From an uncultured Pseudomonadota bacterium (GTDB lineage: Bacteria > Pseudomonadota > Gammaproteobacteria > Steroidobacterales > Steroidobacteraceae), in the NCBI GenBank assembly GCA_903884235.1, contig CAISEB010000020.1, positions 248,001 to 312,000 of the forward strand: DNA of 64,000 nucleotides. Reading direction: 5' to 3'. Of the stretch, positions 50,590 to 61,129 are shown piece by piece (the first letter of the stretch is position 1; each line of letters begins with the position of its first letter). The notes under the pieces were generated by a model. It searched no databases and was not told where the DNA came from. It saw only the letters and a program-made list of their open reading frames with translations. The position numbers were made by a program, and so were the translations under genes.

Positions 50590-51492
50590 ATGGATGGGCC
50601 CACGCCCGGGGCCGGGCCCGTGACTGAGCTTGCGGCCACGGATGAACGCAGGCTCGCGGTCGCGAAGGCGCTCAGGTCGCTCGAGAGGCGCCTGGAGCGC
50701 TTCGCGACCGCGCTCGGGCACTCCCGGTCCGCCTGGCTCCGGATCGACGGCGCCGCCTCTGCCGGGGTCGCGATGCGGCGGGCGGTCGAGGCGTATACCG
50801 CGATCGACCTCGAGATGGACGATGCTCCGGGGACGTCCGTCGTGTGCCTCGGCGTGGTCGGCGCACCGAAGGGCGTGGTCGACCTTGCCCGCGCCGTCAA
50901 CGAGGCCAAGGCGACGCTGAAGTACGTGTGCGCGCCACTGCAGGACCAGCGCATCCGCGTACCCGACGGTGACGGCACGCGCGCCGTGCCGCTGATCCGC
51001 GCGATCCTGCGCAGCCTGCAGCGCAGCGACCTCAACCTGCTCGCCGCGTACCGGCGCATCCCGGTGCTGGAGACCGACCCGATCCGCGTCGCCTACACGC
51101 GCGCGCGCACGCGCAGCGTGTATCGCAAGCGCGCCGGGGACGTCGCGGCGATGCTGTCCCATGCGGAAGGGCCGCGCGCCTCCTCGGACCTCGCCCGGCT
51201 CGCAGCGCTGCCGGCCGCCGAGCAGCACGTAGCGCTCGTGCGCGATCACTACGAAAACGTGCGCGCGAACGTCGCTTTCGCCAGCCCCGGTCCCGACGGG
51301 CGCCGCCGTCTGCAGACGGCGGCCGAACTGCCGCTGCTGTACACGGCGCGCCGGGGCCAGGAGCCTCCGGCCGTCTCGTTCCCCGCGCCACGACCGGTCG
51401 CGGATCCGATCCGGCGCCGGCAGTCGCGGCTCGAGCCGAAACCCCTGCTGGAGACGCTGCCCGTCTTTCGCTACAGGCCGGAATATCGCTGA
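50590..51492 (+). CDS. Tus-like replication terminus-binding protein
   Basis: 300 residues, soluble and basic. The middle part aligns by eye with E. coli Tus: AVNEAKATLKYV (residues 102-113) against INKLKTTFEHIV, and DLNLLAAYRRIPVLETDPIRVAYTRARTRSVYR (147-179) against [34 protein letters not shown]. The N-terminal LRSLERRLERFATAL also fits the Tus opening. Tus stops replication forks in one direction by binding Ter sites. The start is uncertain (ATG 50590, or GTG 50620). It follows dxs by 113 bases and precedes the ferredoxin-NADP reductase. Plasmid Rep-like roles are possible. Confidence 0.6.
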   Translation: MDGPTPGAGPVTELAATDERRLAVAKALRSLERRLERFATALGHSRSAWLRIDGAASAGVAMRRAVEAYTAIDLEMDDAPGTSVVCLGVVGAPKGVVDLARAVNEAKATLKYVCAPLQDQRIRVPDGDGTRAVPLIRAILRSLQRSDLNLLAAYRRIPVLETDPIRVAYTRARTRSVYRKRAGDVAAMLSHAEGPRASSDLARLAALPAAEQHVALVRDHYENVRANVAFASPGPDGRRRLQTAAELPLLYTARRGQEPPAVSFPAPRPVADPIRRRQSRLEPKPLLETLPVFRYRPEYR

Positions 51493-51597
51493 TGCGGGCG
51501 ATTCGCATCGCGGTAGGGGGTTTCTCTTACGGACGCTACGGGGACCGCTCGCTACGCTAAAAGGCTGTAATCAGGCGTACGGACCGGAGTAGAGCTC

Positions 51598-52374
51598 TTG
51601 GCGAAGTTCATGACTGCCACGGTGACGAATGTGCGTCACTGGAGCGACAAGCTGTTCAGCTTCACGACGACGCGCGAGCCCTCGCTGCGCTTCGAGAACG
51701 GCCAGTTCATCATGGTCGGGATGGACGTCGATGGCCGTCGCGTCGTTCGCGCGTACAGCATCGCGAGCGCCAACCACGAGGACGAGCTCGAGTTCTACAG
51801 CATCAAGGTCCCGAACGGCCCGCTGACCTCGCGCCTGAAGGAGATCCGCGCCGGCGAGACGGTGATCCTCAGCGCGAAGCCCACCGGCACGCTCGTCATC
51901 CGCGACCTGCGCCCGGGCAGGCGCCTGTTCATGCTGGCGACCGGCACCGGCTTCGCCCCGTTCGCGAGCCTGATCCGCGACCCCGAGGTCTACGACCGGT
52001 TCGAGCAGGTGATCCTCGTGCGCGGCGCGCGCCACATCACCGATCTCGCCTACGGCGATGCGATCGTGGCCAAGGTGCGCGAGGACGAGTACATGGGCGA
52101 GATCGTGCGCGAGCGCCTGGTCGACTATCCCACCGTGACGCGCGAACCTTTCGTGCACACCGGCCGGGTCACCGGGGTGATCGAGAGCGGCAAGCTGTTC
52201 GCGGACCTCGGCATCGCACCGCTCGACCGGCAGTCCGACCGGGTCATGATCTGCGGCAGCAAGGCGATGCTCACCGACTGCTGCACGATGCTCGACGGCC
52301 GCGGGTTCGAGGTATCGGACCGCATCGGCTCGCCGGGCGACTACGTCATCGAGCGCGCGTTCGTCGACTCCTGA
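51598..52374 (+). CDS. fpr: Ferredoxin/flavodoxin-NADP reductase
   Basis: 258 residues. FAD-binding VVRAYSIASANHEDELEFYSIKVPNGPLTSRL and NADP-binding MLATGTGFAPFASLIRD are visible, with MICGSKAMLTDCCTML and a C-terminal YVIERAFVDS typical of bacterial Fpr. It exchanges electrons between NADP(H) and ferredoxin or flavodoxin and could serve BchLNB or other reductases. The frame starts at a TTG (51598) with GGAG 8 bases upstream; a Met at 51610 is an alternative. Confidence 0.93.
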   Translation: MAKFMTATVTNVRHWSDKLFSFTTTREPSLRFENGQFIMVGMDVDGRRVVRAYSIASANHEDELEFYSIKVPNGPLTSRLKEIRAGETVILSAKPTGTLVIRDLRPGRRLFMLATGTGFAPFASLIRDPEVYDRFEQVILVRGARHITDLAYGDAIVAKVREDEYMGEIVRERLVDYPTVTREPFVHTGRVTGVIESGKLFADLGIAPLDRQSDRVMICGSKAMLTDCCTMLDGRGFEVSDRIGSPGDYVIERAFVDS

Positions 52375-52383
52375 GCCGGGCGC

Positions 52384-52554
52384 TCAGGGCTCCTGGCCCG
52401 GCCCGCCGCCGCGGCGGCGCGCCACGGCTTGCCTGAGCAGGAACTCGATCTGCGCGTTCACGCTGCGCAGGTCGTCGGCCGCCCATTTCTCCAGGTCCTT
52501 CCACAGGTCCGGAGGAATCCTCAGCAGGAACGACTTGCGCTCGGCGGCCGCCAC
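52384..52554 (-). CDS. Arc-like ribbon-helix-helix protein
   Basis: About 56 residues from a GTG at 52554, 2 bases after the SPFH gene stop. [40 protein letters not shown] has the beta strand and two helices of an Arc/HicB-type DNA-binding fold. RHH proteins are usually autoregulators that bind AT-rich palindromes. One such element lies in front of this operon at 53577-53604. The longer ORF to 52611 would overlap the SPFH gene and is not preferred. No toxin gene was recognised. Confidence 0.75.
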   Translation of the reverse strand: MAAAERKSFLLRIPPDLWKDLEKWAADDLRSVNAQIEFLLRQAVARRRGGGPGQEP

Positions 52555-52556
52555 GG

Positions 52557-53561
52557 TCAGCTGTACAGCGTGCCGGTGTTGATGACCGGTGACGCCTCGT
52601 TCGAGCCGCACAGCACGACGAGCAGGTTGCTGACCATCGCCGCCTTGCGCTCCTCGTCGAGCACGACGACGTTCTTGTCGGCCAGGTCGTTGAGCGCCAT
52701 CTGCACCATGCTGACGGCGTTGGTGACGATGATCTGGCGCGCGGCGACGATGGCCTCCGCCTGCTGGCGACGCAGCATCACCGGTGCGATCTCGGGCGCG
52801 TAGGCGAGGTGCGTCAGGCGGGTCTCCTCGACGACCACGCCGGCCTTCGCGAGGCGCAGTTCCAGCTCTTCCTTGAGGGCCATCGACACGACCTCGGAGC
52901 CGCCGCGCAGGGTCATCTCGTGCTCCTCGCCATGGTCATAGGCGAAGCGACTAGCGATGCTGCGGATCGCGGATTCGCTCTGCACCTCGACGTAGCTGCC
53001 GAGATCCTCGACGTCGAACACCGCCATCGCAGTGTCCTCGATGCGCCAGACGATCACGGCCGCGATCTCGACCGGGTTGCCGCGCTTGTCGTTGACCTTG
53101 AGCACCGGGCTGTTGAAGTTGCGGGCCCGCAGCGACAGCTTCGTCGGCAGTGTCGGGCGCATCACGCCCACCGGCGTGCCCTGCTGCGCGGCCGCGGCTC
53201 GCATCGCCGCGATGCCACCCTGGCGCTGCGCGCCCGGCGCGAAGCCGCGATTGCGGGCGTAGAACGGGTTGGCCCAGTGGAAGCCGCTCTGGCGGACCGT
53301 GCCCTTGTAGCTGCCGAACAGGATCAGTACGCGGGCCTCGTTCGGCTGCAGCGTGAAGAACCCCGTTAGGCTGACGATGCCGACCAGCTGTACGAACATC
53401 GCGAGGAAGATGCCGGCGAGCACGGGTTCGTCGCGTCCTGCGATTGCGTGCACGTACATCGCGATCGCGCCGAAAATCAGCGCGAGCACGACGGGGACGG
53501 CGACCCAGCCATTGATGGTGCTGCCGTCAGTTTCCGTCGTCTGGGAATCGAGGGTGTTCAT
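52557..53561 (-). CDS. SPFH-domain membrane protein
   Basis: 334 residues from the ATG at 53561 (337 if 53570 is used). Two membrane helices (about 20-65) precede an SPFH/band-7 domain: [34 protein letters not shown], then [43 protein letters not shown]. The C-terminal half has the coiled [24 protein letters not shown] helices. SPFH proteins form membrane scaffolds. It is followed by the RHH gene, a pairing found in other proteobacteria. GGATGGA precedes the chosen start. Confidence 0.87.
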   Translation of the reverse strand: MNTLDSQTTETDGSTINGWVAVPVVLALIFGAIAMYVHAIAGRDEPVLAGIFLAMFVQLVGIVSLTGFFTLQPNEARVLILFGSYKGTVRQSGFHWANPFYARNRGFAPGAQRQGGIAAMRAAAAQQGTPVGVMRPTLPTKLSLRARNFNSPVLKVNDKRGNPVEIAAVIVWRIEDTAMAVFDVEDLGSYVEVQSESAIRSIASRFAYDHGEEHEMTLRGGSEVVSMALKEELELRLAKAGVVVEETRLTHLAYAPEIAPVMLRRQQAEAIVAARQIIVTNAVSMVQMALNDLADKNVVVLDEERKAAMVSNLLVVLCGSNEASPVINTGTLYS

Positions 53562-53576
53562 GGGATCCATCCGGGT

Positions 53577-53604
53577 GATATTCGGATGATATCATAGCAA
53601 TATC
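53577..53604. promoter_or_regulatory. Nested palindrome upstream of the SPFH-RHH operon
   Basis: GATATT (53577-53582), 3 bases, the perfect palindrome ATGATATCAT (53586-53595), 3 bases, then AATATC (53599-53604). Twenty-two of 28 positions are symmetric about 53590.5. It is strongly AT-rich in a GC-rich genome and immediately precedes the SPFH start, so it is a good candidate operator for the co-transcribed RHH protein. Confidence 0.6.
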
Positions 53605-53614
53605 CAAACCGATG

Positions 53615-54484
53615 TCAATCCCCGGCCGCCGCGAGGCTCCGCTGGCTCTCGAAACGACGCGCGAGCCCCGTGATCGGGTCCCGGAATTCCAGCGCCCGCG
53701 CGAGCAGCGCGAGCGGCCCGGCATCCGGCCGGATCTCCGGGTACAGCGCATCGCCGAGCAGCGGTGTGCCGAGTCCTGCCATCTGCACCCGCAGCTGGTG
53801 CTTGCGGCCCGTGACCGGCTCGAGGCGGTAGCGCCAGGCCGTGCTGCCGCGTTCGAGCACATCGACGTAGGTCTCCGCGTTAGGTTCGCCGTCGGTCTCG
53901 CGCATCCGGAAGAACGGCTCGCCCGGCTCCAGGCGGGAGCGATGCACGAACGGCATCGTGCGGCCCGGCAGGGGCCGGCCCAGGGCCTCGTAGACCTTCC
54001 GGATGCGCCGCTCCCGGAACAGCGCCTGGTACGCCGCGCGGCTCCCTGGATCGACCGAGAGCAGAACGAGGCCTGCGGTGTCGCGGTCGAGGCGATGCAG
54101 CGGGACCGCATCCTCGAGGCCGAGCGCCGCGAGCACGCGCCACTGCAGGGTCTGGCGCACCCAGGGGCCGGTCGGCATGACCGGGAGCCCGGCGGGCTTG
54201 TCGGCGACGATGATCTGGGTGTCCGCGTGGACGATCAGCACGTCACCGGGGATCTCGACCTCGTGCGGCACGGAGCGGGTGTAGAAGATGACGAGGCCGG
54301 CCGAAAACGGCGCGTCGACCCCGAAGCGCCGACCGTCCTCGCCGACGACCGCACCCGCCGCGAGGCGGGCCTGCCACTCGTCGCCCGGCACGTTCGGGAA
54401 CCGTGCGCAGAGCGCCTCGTGTAGCGTGCGCCACGGCCCGGTGCCGAGGACGCAGCGGCTGCGTGGCGGCGCGGGCGAGGTCAA
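53615..54484 (-). CDS. RluA-family pseudouridine synthase
   Basis: 289 residues. VPLHRLDRDTAGLVLLSVDPG carries the catalytic aspartate (HRLDRDT), and PVTGRKHQLRVQMAGLGTPLLGD is the typical second block. The enzyme converts uridine to pseudouridine in rRNA or tRNA; specificity is unclear. The start is probably the TTG at 54484, overlapping the stop of the hydrogenase protease gene (TTGA). The frame continues far upstream in antisense to other genes but has no conserved residues there. Confidence 0.85.
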   Translation of the reverse strand: MTSPAPPRSRCVLGTGPWRTLHEALCARFPNVPGDEWQARLAAGAVVGEDGRRFGVDAPFSAGLVIFYTRSVPHEVEIPGDVLIVHADTQIIVADKPAGLPVMPTGPWVRQTLQWRVLAALGLEDAVPLHRLDRDTAGLVLLSVDPGSRAAYQALFRERRIRKVYEALGRPLPGRTMPFVHRSRLEPGEPFFRMRETDGEPNAETYVDVLERGSTAWRYRLEPVTGRKHQLRVQMAGLGTPLLGDALYPEIRPDAGPLALLARALEFRDPITGLARRFESQRSLAAAGD

Positions 54485-54942
54485 GCGGCGAGTCCGCCGA
54501 GGGTCTCGCGGCACGCGGCGTCGAGGGCCCGCCACGCCGCGTCGAGGTGACGGGACGCGGCGTCCGAGAGGGGCGCGCCAAGCTCGAATGCATCGCCGCG
54601 CACCGCCAGCACCCGGACATCCGGTGGCAGCGCGCGACCAACCCGCATCGCCGTGCCGAGCAGCGCCGCCGGCGACAGTGCGTGGGTGGTGTGCAGCGTC
54701 CTCGCATCCGCCGCGGGGCGCTGCCATTCGAAGGGCGGAGGCGCCTCCCGGCTCGCGTCGACGATGATGACCCGGTCCCGGCCTTCGAGGTCGAGCGCAT
54801 GTTCGATCTGCAGCTGGAAGTCGACGAGGACCTCGACGCCGGGCAGGGCGGCGTCCTCGAGGCGCGCGGCGAGCAGAGGCCCGAGCGCATCGTCGCCGCG
54901 ACTCGGGTTGCCGATGGCGAGCACGAGCACGGGTGCCGGCAC
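54481..54942 (-). CDS. Hydrogenase maturation protease
   Basis: 153 residues. VLVLAIGNPSRGDDALGPLLAARL is the HyaD/HybD/HoxW opening, with the nickel-sensing glutamate or aspartate in SRGDDALG, and VDFQLQIEHALDLEGRDRVIIVDA follows. It removes the C-terminal peptide of HoxH after nickel insertion. The GTG start at 54942 is preceded by GGAGGGAC. It lies next to hoxH, whose C-terminus has a removable extension. Confidence 0.85.
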   Translation of the reverse strand: MPAPVLVLAIGNPSRGDDALGPLLAARLEDAALPGVEVLVDFQLQIEHALDLEGRDRVIIVDASREAPPPFEWQRPAADARTLHTTHALSPAALLGTAMRVGRALPPDVRVLAVRGDAFELGAPLSDAASRHLDAAWRALDAACRETLGGLAA

Positions 54943-54943
54943 C

Positions 54944-56398
54944 TCAGTCCCTCCGGAGCCGTCCGACGACGCTGCCGTCGGCGTCGAGGAGCTCCAGCGC
55001 CAGCGGCATCTGCCCGAGCGCATGCGTCGCGCACGACAGGCACGGGTCGAAGGCGCGGATGGCCACCTCGATGTGATTCAACAGTCCCTCGGTCAGCGTG
55101 CGTCCGTCGATGAACCTACGCGCGACCTCGCGGATCGCGAGGTTCATCGACTCGTTGTTGTGGGTCGTCGACACGATCAGGTTGCAGCGCACGACCATGT
55201 CGTCCTCGCCGACGCGGTAGTGGTGGATCAGCGTGCCGCGCGGCGCCTCGATGACGCCCACGCCGCGCGCCGTACGCGGACCACCCGCAAGCAGCTCGGT
55301 GCCCGACAGGTCGTCGTCCTCGAGCAGCTCTCCGATCACCTCCGCAGCATGCAGCATCTCGATCATCCGCGCCCAGTGGAAGCCGAGCGTGGCGCGTGCC
55401 GCGCGGCCATCGTCGAAGGCGAGGAACTCGCGGCGCGCCGCCTCGGCGCGCGGCGACGGGATGAAGTCGCAGTTCGTGACGCGGCTGAGCGGCCCCACCC
55501 GGTACCAGCCGCGCTCGGGGCCGAGCGCCTTCAGGTAGGGGAACTTCATGTACGACCAGGGACGGACCTCCTCGAGGATGTAGTTCCAGTACTCGCCGCA
55601 CTCGACGTCGTCGAGCAGCGTCTCGCCCTGCGGGGACCGCGCCCGGATCAGGCCGTCGTAAAGATCCATCGCGCCATCGGCGCGCACCAGCGACAGGCGA
55701 TTGGCCGGGAACGTTGCGAACTCCCGGTACAGCGGCAGGTTCGCTTCGAACAGCGAGCGCACGAGCCCGATCGCCTCGCCGGCCCAGTCGATGGCGTCTG
55801 GCACCAGCGCGCCCAGTTCCGCGCGGTCGGCGCGCGACAGGTTGCGGTTCACGCCACCCGGCACGGCACCCGTGCCGTGGATGCGCTTGCCGGCCGTCAT
55901 GCGGATGACTTCCTGCCCGAGCTTGCGCAACAGGATGCCGCGACGCGCGAGTTCCGGGTGGACGGCCGCGACGCCGACGATGTTGCGCCGCCCGGCGTCG
56001 CTGTCGAACCCGAACAGCAGGTCGGGCGAGGCGAGGTGGAAGAAGTGCAGCGCGTGCGACTGCAGCATCTGGCCGTAGTGCATCAGCCGGCGCATCTTCT
56101 CCGCGGTCGGAGTCAGGCGCGTCGCGCCGACCACCTGGTCGAACGCCTTCGACGCCGCGAGATGGTGGCTGACCGGGCAGATGCCGCACAGGCGTTGCAC
56201 CATCACCGGCACTTCCCAGTAGGGCCGGCCCTGGATGAACTTCTCGAAGCCGCGGAACTCGACGATGTGCAGGCGCGCCTGGCGCACGATGCCGGCCTCG
56301 TCGAGCAGCAGCGTGACCTTGCCGTGGCCCTCGACCCGCGACAGGGGATCGATCGCGACGCGGCGCAGGCCGCCTTCGGGGAGGGCCGATTCAGTCAT
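54944..56398 (-). CDS. hoxH: NAD-reducing [NiFe] hydrogenase large subunit
   Basis: 484 residues. The L1 motif RLCGICPVSHH (Cys71, Cys74) and L2 motif DPCLSCATH (Cys453, Cys456, His459) hold the NiFe centre. A 25-residue extension follows His459 and should be removed by the adjacent protease. Together with HoxY it is the hydrogenase module of a group-3d bidirectional enzyme. It overlaps hoxY by 8 bases (56391-56398). Confidence 0.95.
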   Translation of the reverse strand: MTESALPEGGLRRVAIDPLSRVEGHGKVTLLLDEAGIVRQARLHIVEFRGFEKFIQGRPYWEVPVMVQRLCGICPVSHHLAASKAFDQVVGATRLTPTAEKMRRLMHYGQMLQSHALHFFHLASPDLLFGFDSDAGRRNIVGVAAVHPELARRGILLRKLGQEVIRMTAGKRIHGTGAVPGGVNRNLSRADRAELGALVPDAIDWAGEAIGLVRSLFEANLPLYREFATFPANRLSLVRADGAMDLYDGLIRARSPQGETLLDDVECGEYWNYILEEVRPWSYMKFPYLKALGPERGWYRVGPLSRVTNCDFIPSPRAEAARREFLAFDDGRAARATLGFHWARMIEMLHAAEVIGELLEDDDLSGTELLAGGPRTARGVGVIEAPRGTLIHHYRVGEDDMVVRCNLIVSTTHNNESMNLAIREVARRFIDGRTLTEGLLNHIEVAIRAFDPCLSCATHALGQMPLALELLDADGSVVGRLRRD

Positions 56399-56942
56399 AG
56401 CGCACCAGCCGTTCCGGGAGCTGCGGCAGGCGTCCGGCGATCAGGTCGGTGAGCACCTGCCAGATCGCTTCCGCCGACGGCGGGCAGCCCGGGATGTAGT
56501 AGTCGACGCGCACGATCTCGTGCAGCGGGTGGACCTTGTCGAGCGGCAGCGGCAGCTCCGGGTCGTTCGGGATGCCACCGCGCGAGAGCGACGGTTCGGT
56601 CAGGTAGACCTCCTGCAGGCAGAGCCCGAGGTCCAGGTGGTTGCGCTGCGCCGGCAGGCCGCCGGTGATAGCGCAGGCGCCTAGCGCAATGAGGACGCGG
56701 CAGTTGGCACGGAACTCGCGCAGGACGTGCACGTTCTCGGCGTTGCAGACGCCGCCCTCGATCAGGCCGATGTCGCACGGCCCGCAATGCTTGATGTCGG
56801 TCAGCGGCGAGCGATCGAACTCGACGAGCTCGAGCAGCGGGAGGAGCTTCTCGTCGATGTCGAGCAGCGACATGTGGCAGCCGAAACAGCCCGCGAGCGA
56901 GGTCGTCGCGAGGCGTACGCGCGGGCGGGCCGGGACCGTCAT
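56391..56942 (-). CDS. hoxY: NAD-reducing hydrogenase small subunit
   Basis: 183 residues with the four cysteines of a proximal [4Fe-4S] cluster: LAGCFGCHMS (Cys19, Cys22), GACAITGG and PGCPPS. KHCGPCDIGLIEGGV is also family-typical. It passes electrons from HoxH to HoxU. It overlaps both hoxU (56939-56942) and hoxH. Confidence 0.95.
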   Translation of the reverse strand: MTVPARPRVRLATTSLAGCFGCHMSLLDIDEKLLPLLELVEFDRSPLTDIKHCGPCDIGLIEGGVCNAENVHVLREFRANCRVLIALGACAITGGLPAQRNHLDLGLCLQEVYLTEPSLSRGGIPNDPELPLPLDKVHPLHEIVRVDYYIPGCPPSAEAIWQVLTDLIAGRLPQLPERLVRYD

Positions 56943-57660
56943 GGCGACCTCCCCGCGGGTCGAGGTGCGTCATCGAGCGCCTGCGCGCTCACCGGACGCT
57001 GGTCGTAGCGGCGCGAGCCGATCGGAACCGCGAAGCCGACCCGCTTCGGCAGGATGGCGCCGACGGGACAGACCTGCATCGCCTCGTCGCTGGCCGCGAA
57101 GGTCGTGTCGCCGAGGCGGTTGGACGGCGCATTCACGATGAGGTGCTTGGTGAGGCCACGACCTGCGAGCGCGAACACGTGCTTGCCGTCGACCTCGTCG
57201 GAGGCCCGCACGCACAGCTCGCAGAGCACGCAGCGGTTGAAGTCGATCCACGCATCCGGATGCGAGGCATCGATCGGCCGGTCGGGATACAGGTGGCGGA
57301 AGCCCGCAGTCGTCACGCCGAGGTCCGACCCCTGCGCCTGCAGCTGGCAGTTGCCGCTCTTCTCGCACGACGGGCAGAAGTGGTTGCCCTCCGCGAACAG
57401 CATCTGCACGAGCGTGCGCCGGACGTCCCGCAGCTGCGGGGTCTCGCTGTCGACGACGAGGCCCGCCTCGGCAGGCGTCGTGCAGGTCGCGACCAGCCGG
57501 CCCCCCACGGACGCGGTGCACAGCTTGCAGCTGCCGTGCGGCCGGAATTCGGGGTGGTAGCACAGGTGCGGGATGTAGCGGTCCGCCGCGAGTGCCGCCT
57601 GCAGCACCGTCTGGCCGGGTTCGAACGGGACCGGCGCGCCGTCGAGCATGAACGTCTGCG

Positions 57661-57664
<4 letters not shown>
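56939..57664 (-). CDS. hoxU: NAD-reducing hydrogenase diaphorase subunit, Fe-S electron transfer
   Basis: 241 residues. An N-terminal [2Fe-2S] ferredoxin domain (Cys35, 46, 49, 61), then the NuoG-type His/Cys region (CPSCEKSGNCQ), and FNRCVLCELCVRASDEVDGKHVFALAGRG with Cys145, 148 and 151 plus MQVCPVGAI. It bridges the diaphorase HoxF and the hydrogenase HoxYH. It overlaps hoxF and hoxY by 4 bases each. Confidence 0.94.
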
Positions 57665-59457
<1,793 letters not shown>

Positions 59458-59594
59458 GTTATTCCGGCCTTGGCAGGTCGCCAGACCGGGTGGATGCCGG
59501 GGCCGACGCTGCGAGTCCATGATGGCGCAATGCAGCAGAATTCGCTTCCGCAGAACCCGCATTCCGGCGCACGCCGCTACCGGGTCGCAACCCT

Positions 59595-59798
59595 TTAATA
59601 GTGCGGAGGAATCTCGAACTGGGCCTCGGCCGAGGCGCCGCCGGCTCCTTCGAGCCGCTCGAGCAGGTTCGCGTGCCGTGCCTCCAGCGCATCGAGTGCA
59701 CGCTGGTGGCGGTACAGCACGTCGGAGAGCTCGTTCAGGGCCCTCTCGAGGTGGGCAACCTTGATCTCGAGGGCTTCGAGGCGGGCGTCGTCGGGCAC
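59595..59798 (-). CDS. slyX: SlyX family protein
   Basis: 67 residues. LEALEIKVAHLERALNELSDVLYRHQRALDALEARHANLLERL is a coiled coil with heptad spacing, and the C-terminus ends in IPPHY, the SlyX family signature. Its function is unknown. It lies upstream of hoxF on the same strand (138 bases) and is divergent from the nitronate monooxygenase gene. Confidence 0.88.
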   Translation of the reverse strand: MPDDARLEALEIKVAHLERALNELSDVLYRHQRALDALEARHANLLERLEGAGGASAEAQFEIPPHY

Positions 59799-59936
59799 GG
59801 TCGCTCCAGCGCGGGCGGGGCGAGGAGTATAGCGAGGACGGTGCTCGCCGACGGCACCGGAAATTGACCTGCCGCAATTCGTGCGGCGGCGGAGCGTGTA
59901 GGGTCGGCCGGATCCCTCAACGCGGCGGAGCCCTGC

Positions 59937-61121
59937 ATGATTCCCTGCTCGTTTCCGGCGCTACGGATCCGCGATCGCTCGCTACTGCCGATCGTCCAGG
60001 GCGGCATGGGCGTTGGCGTCTCCGGGCACCGGCTCGCCGGCGCGGTCGCACTCCATGGCGGCATCGGCACAGTCGCGAGCGTTGACCTGCGCCGCCTCTA
60101 CCCGGACATCATGCAGCGCCTGAAGCGGTGCCGGGATCCCGCCGTGCATGGCGCCGCGAACGTCGAGGCCCTCGATCGCGAGATCCGGTCGGCCCGCGAG
60201 ATCGCAGGCCGCGACGGGTTCATCGCCGTGAACGTCATGCGCGCGCTGTCGAACTACTCCGAGCTCGTCGTGCAGGCCTGCAAGAGCGGCGCGGACGCGA
60301 TCGTGTCCGGGGCGGGGCTGCCCTTCGACCTGCCCGATCTCGTGGAGCCGTACCCGCACGTGGCATTGATCCCGATCCTGTCCGAGGAGCGCGGCGTGCG
60401 CGCGGTGCTGAAGCGCTGGGCGCGCAAGGGGCGCACGCCCGACGCGATCGTCATCGAGCATCCGCGCTATGCCGGCGGCCACCTCGGTGCGACGCGGCTC
60501 GAGGATGTCGCGGACCCGAAATACGATTTCGCGCGCGTCTTCGCGGCGATCCGCGCTGTCTGCGCCGAGCTCGGCGACGCCGCGAGCCGGGTGCCACTGA
60601 TCGCCGCGGGTGGCATCAATTCCCGCGAGAAGGTCGCCGAGGTGATCGGCCTCGGCGCTTCGGCCGTCCAGGTCGGCACGCCATTCGCGGTCACGGTCGA
60701 GTGCGACGCGCACGAGAACTTCAAGCGGGTGCTCGCCGATGCCCGTCCCGAGGACATCGTCACGTTCATGAGCACCGCGGGCCTGCCGGCCCGCGCGGTA
60801 CTGACGCCGTGGCTGAAGCGCTACCTGTCGAAGGAGAAGCGGCTGCGCGCCGAGGCGGCGAGCGATCCGTGCGGTATCGCCTGCCCGAGCCAGGTCCAGT
60901 GCCTCGCGTTCTGCGGGTTCAAGGACGGCAATGGCGATGCGGGGCAGTTCTGCATCGAGACCCAGCTCGCGGCCGCGCAGCGCGGCAGCATCGACAAGGG
61001 TCTCTTCTTCCGTGGCAGCGAACCACTGCCGTTTGGCAGCGAGATCCGCACCGTCGCGGAACTGATCGATCGGCTTGTGGGCGAGCCCGCCGAGATGACG
61101 TTCGGAGCCGCCGCGGCCTGA
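59937..61121 (+). CDS. Nitronate monooxygenase / NMO-family flavoprotein
   Basis: 394 residues, FMN-dependent TIM barrel. PIVQGGMGVGVSGHRLAGAVALHGGIGTVASVD opens it. Key FMN-contact glycines follow in SGAGLPFDLP, IEHPRYAGGHLGATR and LIAAGGINSREKVAEVIGLGASAVQVGTPFAVT. Members oxidise nitronates or reduce enoyl substrates. A C-terminal cysteine-rich segment (PCGIACPSQVQCLAFCGFKDG) is typical of a subgroup. It converges with the Fnr-type gene. Confidence 0.85.
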   Translation: MIPCSFPALRIRDRSLLPIVQGGMGVGVSGHRLAGAVALHGGIGTVASVDLRRLYPDIMQRLKRCRDPAVHGAANVEALDREIRSAREIAGRDGFIAVNVMRALSNYSELVVQACKSGADAIVSGAGLPFDLPDLVEPYPHVALIPILSEERGVRAVLKRWARKGRTPDAIVIEHPRYAGGHLGATRLEDVADPKYDFARVFAAIRAVCAELGDAASRVPLIAAGGINSREKVAEVIGLGASAVQVGTPFAVTVECDAHENFKRVLADARPEDIVTFMSTAGLPARAVLTPWLKRYLSKEKRLRAEAASDPCGIACPSQVQCLAFCGFKDGNGDAGQFCIETQLAAAQRGSIDKGLFFRGSEPLPFGSEIRTVAELIDRLVGEPAEMTFGAAAA

Positions 61122-61129
61122 GCCGATCC

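Noticed and set aside
59860-59885. TTGACCTGCCGCAA as an Fnr box near the nitronate monooxygenase gene
   Set aside because: It does not match TTGAT-N4-ATCAA.
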